NCBI RefSeq assembly: GCF_000332315.1
Contig: NZ_KB235937.1
Span: forward strand, 445,328 to 480,911
Direction: 5' to 3'
Source of the DNA: Prochlorothrix hollandica PCC 9006 = CALU 1027
Lineage (GTDB): Bacteria > Cyanobacteriota > Cyanobacteriia > Prochlorotrichales > Prochlorotrichaceae
DNA length: 35,584 nucleotides
Both the position numbers and the translations under genes were made by a program. A model generated the notes under the pieces. It was not told the DNA's origin, ran no database searches, and saw nothing but the letters and a program-made list of their open reading frames with translations. Every line of letters begins with the position of its first letter. The first letter of the stretch is position 1. Positions 32,252 to 35,584 of this stretch are shown piece after piece.

Positions 32252-33391
32252 CTAAACCGTTGCTGACTCGGCCAAGCTGAAATCTTCCAAGCTCAGATCT
32301 TTGAACCAGGGCTGACCTGCCCCTGCGCTGCCATAGGCTCGAATTTGTCCTAAACAGAGGGATTGCACATCCGCCCCTTGCTCCACAGCCCGATACCACG
32401 CCACCGTATGCCTGACCGCCTCCTGCAAACTCCAGCAGGGAGACCAGCCCAACTGATGAAAAGCTTTATCGGTAACCAAGCCCAAGCGCCCCGCCTCATG
32501 GGGCTGCTCTCCGGGGGAGCAATCCTGCCAAGTTCCCGGCCATTCTTGCAACATGAACTCCACTAAACCTTGAACCGTTTGATTGCTGGAAAGATCTGGC
32601 CCAAAGTTAAAGGCTTGGGCGTAGGGATTGGAACCTGGGGCGATCGCCCCATAAAGACACTGAGCCAACCACAAATATCCCCCTAGGGGTTCCAAAACAT
32701 GTTGCCAAGGGCGTGTGGCTTGGGGGTTTCGCACCTGGATCGGCTGACCCTGACTGAGGGCCACCATAGCATCGGGCACAATGCGATCGCCGGACCAATC
32801 CCCGCCCCCAATCACATTCCCCGATCGAGCCGTGGCAATGGCAACGGGATAATCCAAGGGGAAAAACGACGATCGCCAACACTGCACCGCCAGTTCCGCC
32901 GCTGCCTTGCTGGCACTGTAGGGATCACGCCCCCCCAAGGGATCCACCTCCCGGTAACCATACAGCCATTCCCGATTGTCATAGACCTTATCACTGGTGA
33001 CCACCACCACCGCACAGGGGCGATCGAGGGTTCGTAGGGCTTCCAAAAGATTCAAGGTGCCCATCACATTGGTTTCCCAAGTCAGGGAGGGGGCTTGGTA
33101 CGATCGCCGCACCAAAGGCTGAGCCGCTAAATGGAAGACCACATCGGGCTGACTGGTTGTAATCAGATGGCAGAGGCGATCGGCATCTCGAATATCCCCC
33201 ACATGGTGAGTTAGGCATTGGGGATCTGGTCCGTTGGGATAGAGTCGATGAAATAGAGCAGGTTCTGTGTCCGGTGGTAAGGCCAAACCCACCACTTGGG
33301 CACCCAAGGCTTGTAGCCACAACGTCAGCCAACTGCCCTTAAACCCACTGTGCCCCGTAACAAAAACAACCTTACCTTGCCAAAACTTCAT
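32252..33391 (-). CDS. rfbG: CDP-glucose 4,6-dehydratase
   Basis: This extended SDR has VVFVTGHSGFKGSWLTLWL (NAD motif typical of RfbG), FHLAAQPLVRRSYQ, VVTSDKVYDNREW with the catalytic Thr, and DPYSASKAAAEL with YxxxK. RSGNVIGGGDWSGDRIVPD and RPWQHVLEPLGGYL are specific to CDP-glucose dehydratases. It converts CDP-glucose to CDP-4-keto-6-deoxyglucose. I start it at the ATG at 33391 (MKFWQGKVVFVTG), 22 bp after rfbF; an upstream start at 33424 would overlap rfbF and add 11 unrelated residues. Confidence 0.93.
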   Translation of the reverse strand: MKFWQGKVVFVTGHSGFKGSWLTLWLQALGAQVVGLALPPDTEPALFHRLYPNGPDPQCLTHHVGDIRDADRLCHLITTSQPDVVFHLAAQPLVRRSYQAPSLTWETNVMGTLNLLEALRTLDRPCAVVVVTSDKVYDNREWLYGYREVDPLGGRDPYSASKAAAELAVQCWRSSFFPLDYPVAIATARSGNVIGGGDWSGDRIVPDAMVALSQGQPIQVRNPQATRPWQHVLEPLGGYLWLAQCLYGAIAPGSNPYAQAFNFGPDLSSNQTVQGLVEFMLQEWPGTWQDCSPGEQPHEAGRLGLVTDKAFHQLGWSPCWSLQEAVRHTVAWYRAVEQGADVQSLCLGQIRAYGSAGAGQPWFKDLSLEDFSLAESATV

Positions 33392-33413
33392 GCCAAAATT
33401 CCAGGGTTTCGCC

Positions 33414-34184
33414 TTACCACACACACCAAGGCGCTTGGCCGCTTTCCCATAAGCTTTCCAGATAGTTTTTATCCCGTAAGGTATCCATCGCCTGCCAGAA
33501 ACCCTGGTGCCGATAAGCAGTCAACTGCTGTTGTAGGGCTAGGGTCTCTAGGGGCTGATTTTCCCAACCCGTGCGATCGCCCTCAATCAAATTAAAAATT
33601 TCCGGCTCTAGGACAAAATATCCCCCATTAATCCATCCCCCATCCCCTTGGGGCTTCTCTAAAAAACCTTGTACCTGTCCATTCTCTTGCAAATTTAACG
33701 ATCCATAACGTCCTGGAGGCTGCACGGCGGTAACTGTAGCCCAGCAACCCCGCTGACGGTGGGTTGCAATCAACGCCGTAATATCGACATCACTCAACCC
33801 ATCCCCATAGGTAAAACAAAACGTCTCATTTTCCACATAGGACTGCACCCGCTTCAGCCGTCCCCCAGTCATGGTATTTTCCCCCGTATCCACCAAGGTC
33901 ACCGTCCAGGGTTCCACATGCTGATAATGGACTTCCATACGATTGGAACTCATGTGAAAGGTCACATCAGACATGTGCAAAAAATAGTTAGCAAAATATT
34001 CCTTAATCACATAACCTTTATAACCACAGCAAATCACAAACTCGTTAATGCCATGGGCGGAATAGGTCTTGAGAATATGCCATAAAATCGGATGTCCGCC
34101 AATTTCCACCATAGGTTTAGGCCGCAAATGGGTTTCCTCACTCAGCCGTGTCCCATAGCCTCCCGCTAAAATTACTGCTTTCAA
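33414..34184 (-). CDS. rfbF: Glucose-1-phosphate cytidylyltransferase
   Basis: KAVILAGGYGTRLSEETHLRPKP is the nucleotide-binding signature of sugar-1-phosphate nucleotidyltransferases. MVEIGGHPILWHILKTYS and FVICCGYKGYVIKEYF, with the later TYGDGLSDVDI and INGGYFVLEPEIF, identify RfbF. It makes CDP-glucose from CTP and glucose-1-phosphate, the entry step for CDP-deoxysugars. The start is TTG at 34184, since no ATG lies near and AAGG stands eight nt upstream. It is the first gene of the sugar operon. Length 256 is normal. Confidence 0.94.
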   Translation of the reverse strand: MKAVILAGGYGTRLSEETHLRPKPMVEIGGHPILWHILKTYSAHGINEFVICCGYKGYVIKEYFANYFLHMSDVTFHMSSNRMEVHYQHVEPWTVTLVDTGENTMTGGRLKRVQSYVENETFCFTYGDGLSDVDITALIATHRQRGCWATVTAVQPPGRYGSLNLQENGQVQGFLEKPQGDGGWINGGYFVLEPEIFNLIEGDRTGWENQPLETLALQQQLTAYRHQGFWQAMDTLRDKNYLESLWESGQAPWCVW

Positions 34185-34217
34185 TTTAAAGACCTTAATT
34201 AAAAATATCTGGATCGG

Positions 34218-34868
34218 TTACGATCGCGCCCCAATACCCCGCTGCACCCCCTGCAAAACCTCAGCCATCCTGCCCGCCAATAACGCCTCCACAGCTAACC
34301 ACAGCCCCGGAAACACCCCACTTTTAATCAATCCCTCTCCATCCGGCTCCTGCTGTCGATATTCGCCCTCCTCCAGCCGATACCACCGCAACGCTTGCTC
34401 CTCCGTCAGCCAGACCAAATACTCCTGCACCCCACTGCGGCAGTAGGCCCGCAGCTTATCATGCAAATCATAGGAAGCCGTACTCGCCGCAACCTCCACA
34501 ATCAACTCCGGTGCCCCCTCGATATAATCATCCTCACTAATGCGCGACTGCCCCCCCGCTTCCCAGCGCAAAATCGCATCGGGCTGGGGTTCATTCTTGG
34601 CATCCAATCGCACAGTTGTATTATCACAAACCATGGTTCCAGGGGTTGCTGCTGCATAGGTTAGCAGCCAGCCAATGATACAACTATGGGGGTAGCCATG
34701 GTGATAGACCCGAACCGGGGAAGCCACGTAAACAATTCCTTCGATTAATTCAGCTTTTTTGAGGTGGGGCATGGCTCCATAGCGGCGTTCAAATTCAGGC
34801 CGACTGAGCCGATCGCCGCTCTCCAAAAGGGGCAGCACCGTCGGGATTGGGGTGGGTAGCATTATCAT
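34218..34868 (-). CDS. Uma2 family endonuclease-like protein
   Basis: Complete Uma2 site: PQPDAILRWE (D97), APELIVEVAAST (E125), LHDKLRAY (K138) and GVQEYLVW. It is a paralogue of the gene at 13799, which shares long stretches such as SRISEDDYIEGAPEL. I start it at the ATG at 34868 because GGAG lies six nt upstream; ATG 34880 and GTG 34940 are in frame but lack a ribosome site. The gene ends 33 bp before rfbF and points the same way, so read-through into the sugar operon is possible. Confidence 0.88.
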   Translation of the reverse strand: MIMLPTPIPTVLPLLESGDRLSRPEFERRYGAMPHLKKAELIEGIVYVASPVRVYHHGYPHSCIIGWLLTYAAATPGTMVCDNTTVRLDAKNEPQPDAILRWEAGGQSRISEDDYIEGAPELIVEVAASTASYDLHDKLRAYCRSGVQEYLVWLTEEQALRWYRLEEGEYRQQEPDGEGLIKSGVFPGLWLAVEALLAGRMAEVLQGVQRGIGARS

Positions 34869-34962
34869 GTTTAGCTCCATTCTTCTTGCCTTTGCCTGCC
34901 TATGGATTGCTAGAAGCCACGATCGACGATCAACAGCCACCCTTTCCTAAAACCTCCAGCCC

Positions 34963-35584
34963 TCAAAGCCCCTGATGGAAAATATCTTGAGCCGTAAGCT
35001 TCAACTCAGGAAAAAGGCGAGACTCGATCGACCGATCACCCGTAAACGTCCGTAAACCATACTCCCCCTCCGACAACTCATAAATCGAAAGCGTGGGTTG
35101 CTTCGGATTGCCAATATAGCGCCGCCCCCCCAGCCCCAAATAATCCACAATCCAATACTCCGGGATTCCCAAGCGCTCATACTGACCCAACTTCAGCAGA
35201 TAGTCATCCTGCCAATGCTGGCTCACCACCTCGATCGCCAAGGGAATCGAAGCACCCTGGGTCAGGGTCGATCGCAGCTTCCACAACGGTTCATGGTGCA
35301 GCCGATCGCCATCCACCACCATCACATCGGGAATATACCCCGATCGATCCGACTCAAATCCCTTTACGATCCCTTGTCGAGGCATAAAAAAAGGCAACCC
35401 CAACCGCCTAATTTCTAACCCTAACTCTAGGGCCAAAAAACCCGCCACCCGTTCATGGGTTCCCGTTGCCTGCATCTCAACAATGACTCCATCCCGCAAC
35501 TCAAAACGTCCCCCTCCATCCGGATACTGATCCAGAAATTCTTCAAGGTTCAAGAATTGGGATTCAGCAGATTCAAAGGTTCTA
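34963..35584 (-). CDS. Uma2 family endonuclease-like protein, 5' end outside the window
   Basis: Motifs: YIPDVMVVDG, IPLAIEVVSQHWQDDYLLKLGQY and LGIPEYWIVDYLGLGGRRYIG, a PD...E...K set. The latter segment is typical of a large cyanobacterial Uma2 subgroup. The frame stays open to the edge (RTFESAESQFLNLEEFL), and no ATG occurs in this part; family members have about ten residues before LEEFL, so the true start is probably just outside. The 94-bp gap to the next Uma2 gene shows no feature. Confidence 0.88.
   Translation of the reverse strand, partial: RTFESAESQFLNLEEFLDQYPDGGGRFELRDGVIVEMQATGTHERVAGFLALELGLEIRRLGLPFFMPRQGIVKGFESDRSGYIPDVMVVDGDRLHHEPLWKLRSTLTQGASIPLAIEVVSQHWQDDYLLKLGQYERLGIPEYWIVDYLGLGGRRYIGNPKQPTLSIYELSEGEYGLRTFTGDRSIESRLFPELKLTAQDIFHQGL

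Overview
The window comes from a cyanobacterium, probably a filamentous or GC-richer species. The evidence is the abundance of CGATCG/GCGATCGC (HIP1-like) octamers, a large set of Uma2 (DUF820) genes, cyanobacterial PilA-type pilins with FTLIELLVV leaders, SPINDLY-type O-GlcNAc transferases, and small DUF29, DUF2442 and Rpn genes. No rRNA, tRNA or CRISPR array was seen.

Layout. Positions 1-1212: a 102-bp MITE-like element and an Rpn-family nuclease with a 12-bp coding tandem repeat. Positions 1311-9949: a protein-glycosylation and pilin block. It holds a methyltransferase-TPR-GT41 fusion (minus strand), a GC-rich intergenic repeat, a SAM methyltransferase, two tandem type IV pilin genes and a second TPR-GT41 transferase (plus strand). 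Positions 9962-17632: an accessory zone on the minus strand with five Uma2 genes, two paralogous EAK-motif (nuclease-like) proteins, a broken HEPN/HepT-like toxin gene, a nucleotidyltransferase, and an ATPase plus TOPRIM-like pair that resembles two-gene defence systems. A 103-bp hairpin MITE occurs twice intact and once as a half copy here. Both intact copies abut the start codon of the gene they precede. Positions 17689-34184: a long minus-strand glycan locus. Transcription begins with CDP-glucose synthesis (RfbF, RfbG), a 3,5-epimerase and a sugar C-methyltransferase, then passes through a DUF29 gene, a sugar reductase/epimerase, a radical SAM/SPASM protein, a GT4 transferase, two FkbM methyltransferases and a CmcI-like protein. 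It ends in a 1524-residue four-domain glycosyltransferase. Positions 34218-35584: two more Uma2 genes, the last cut by the window edge.

How it works together. The glycan locus looks able to make a CDP-linked, probably 3-C-methyl-branched 6-deoxysugar and to build and methylate a surface glycan. The pilin/GT41 block suggests a separate O-glycosylation route for pilin or another surface protein.

The least expected structures are: (1) the MITE whose end supplies a Shine-Dalgarno-like AGGA next to the ATG of two unrelated genes; (2) three degenerate copies of the same CmcI-like C-terminal tail, separated by a DUF2442 gene and a Uma2 gene; (3) a HEPN toxin gene interrupted by a half-MITE and a frameshift; and (4) an abrupt change from GC-rich to AT-rich DNA inside the giant glycosyltransferase gene. 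All calls rest on reading the sequence; no database search was run.
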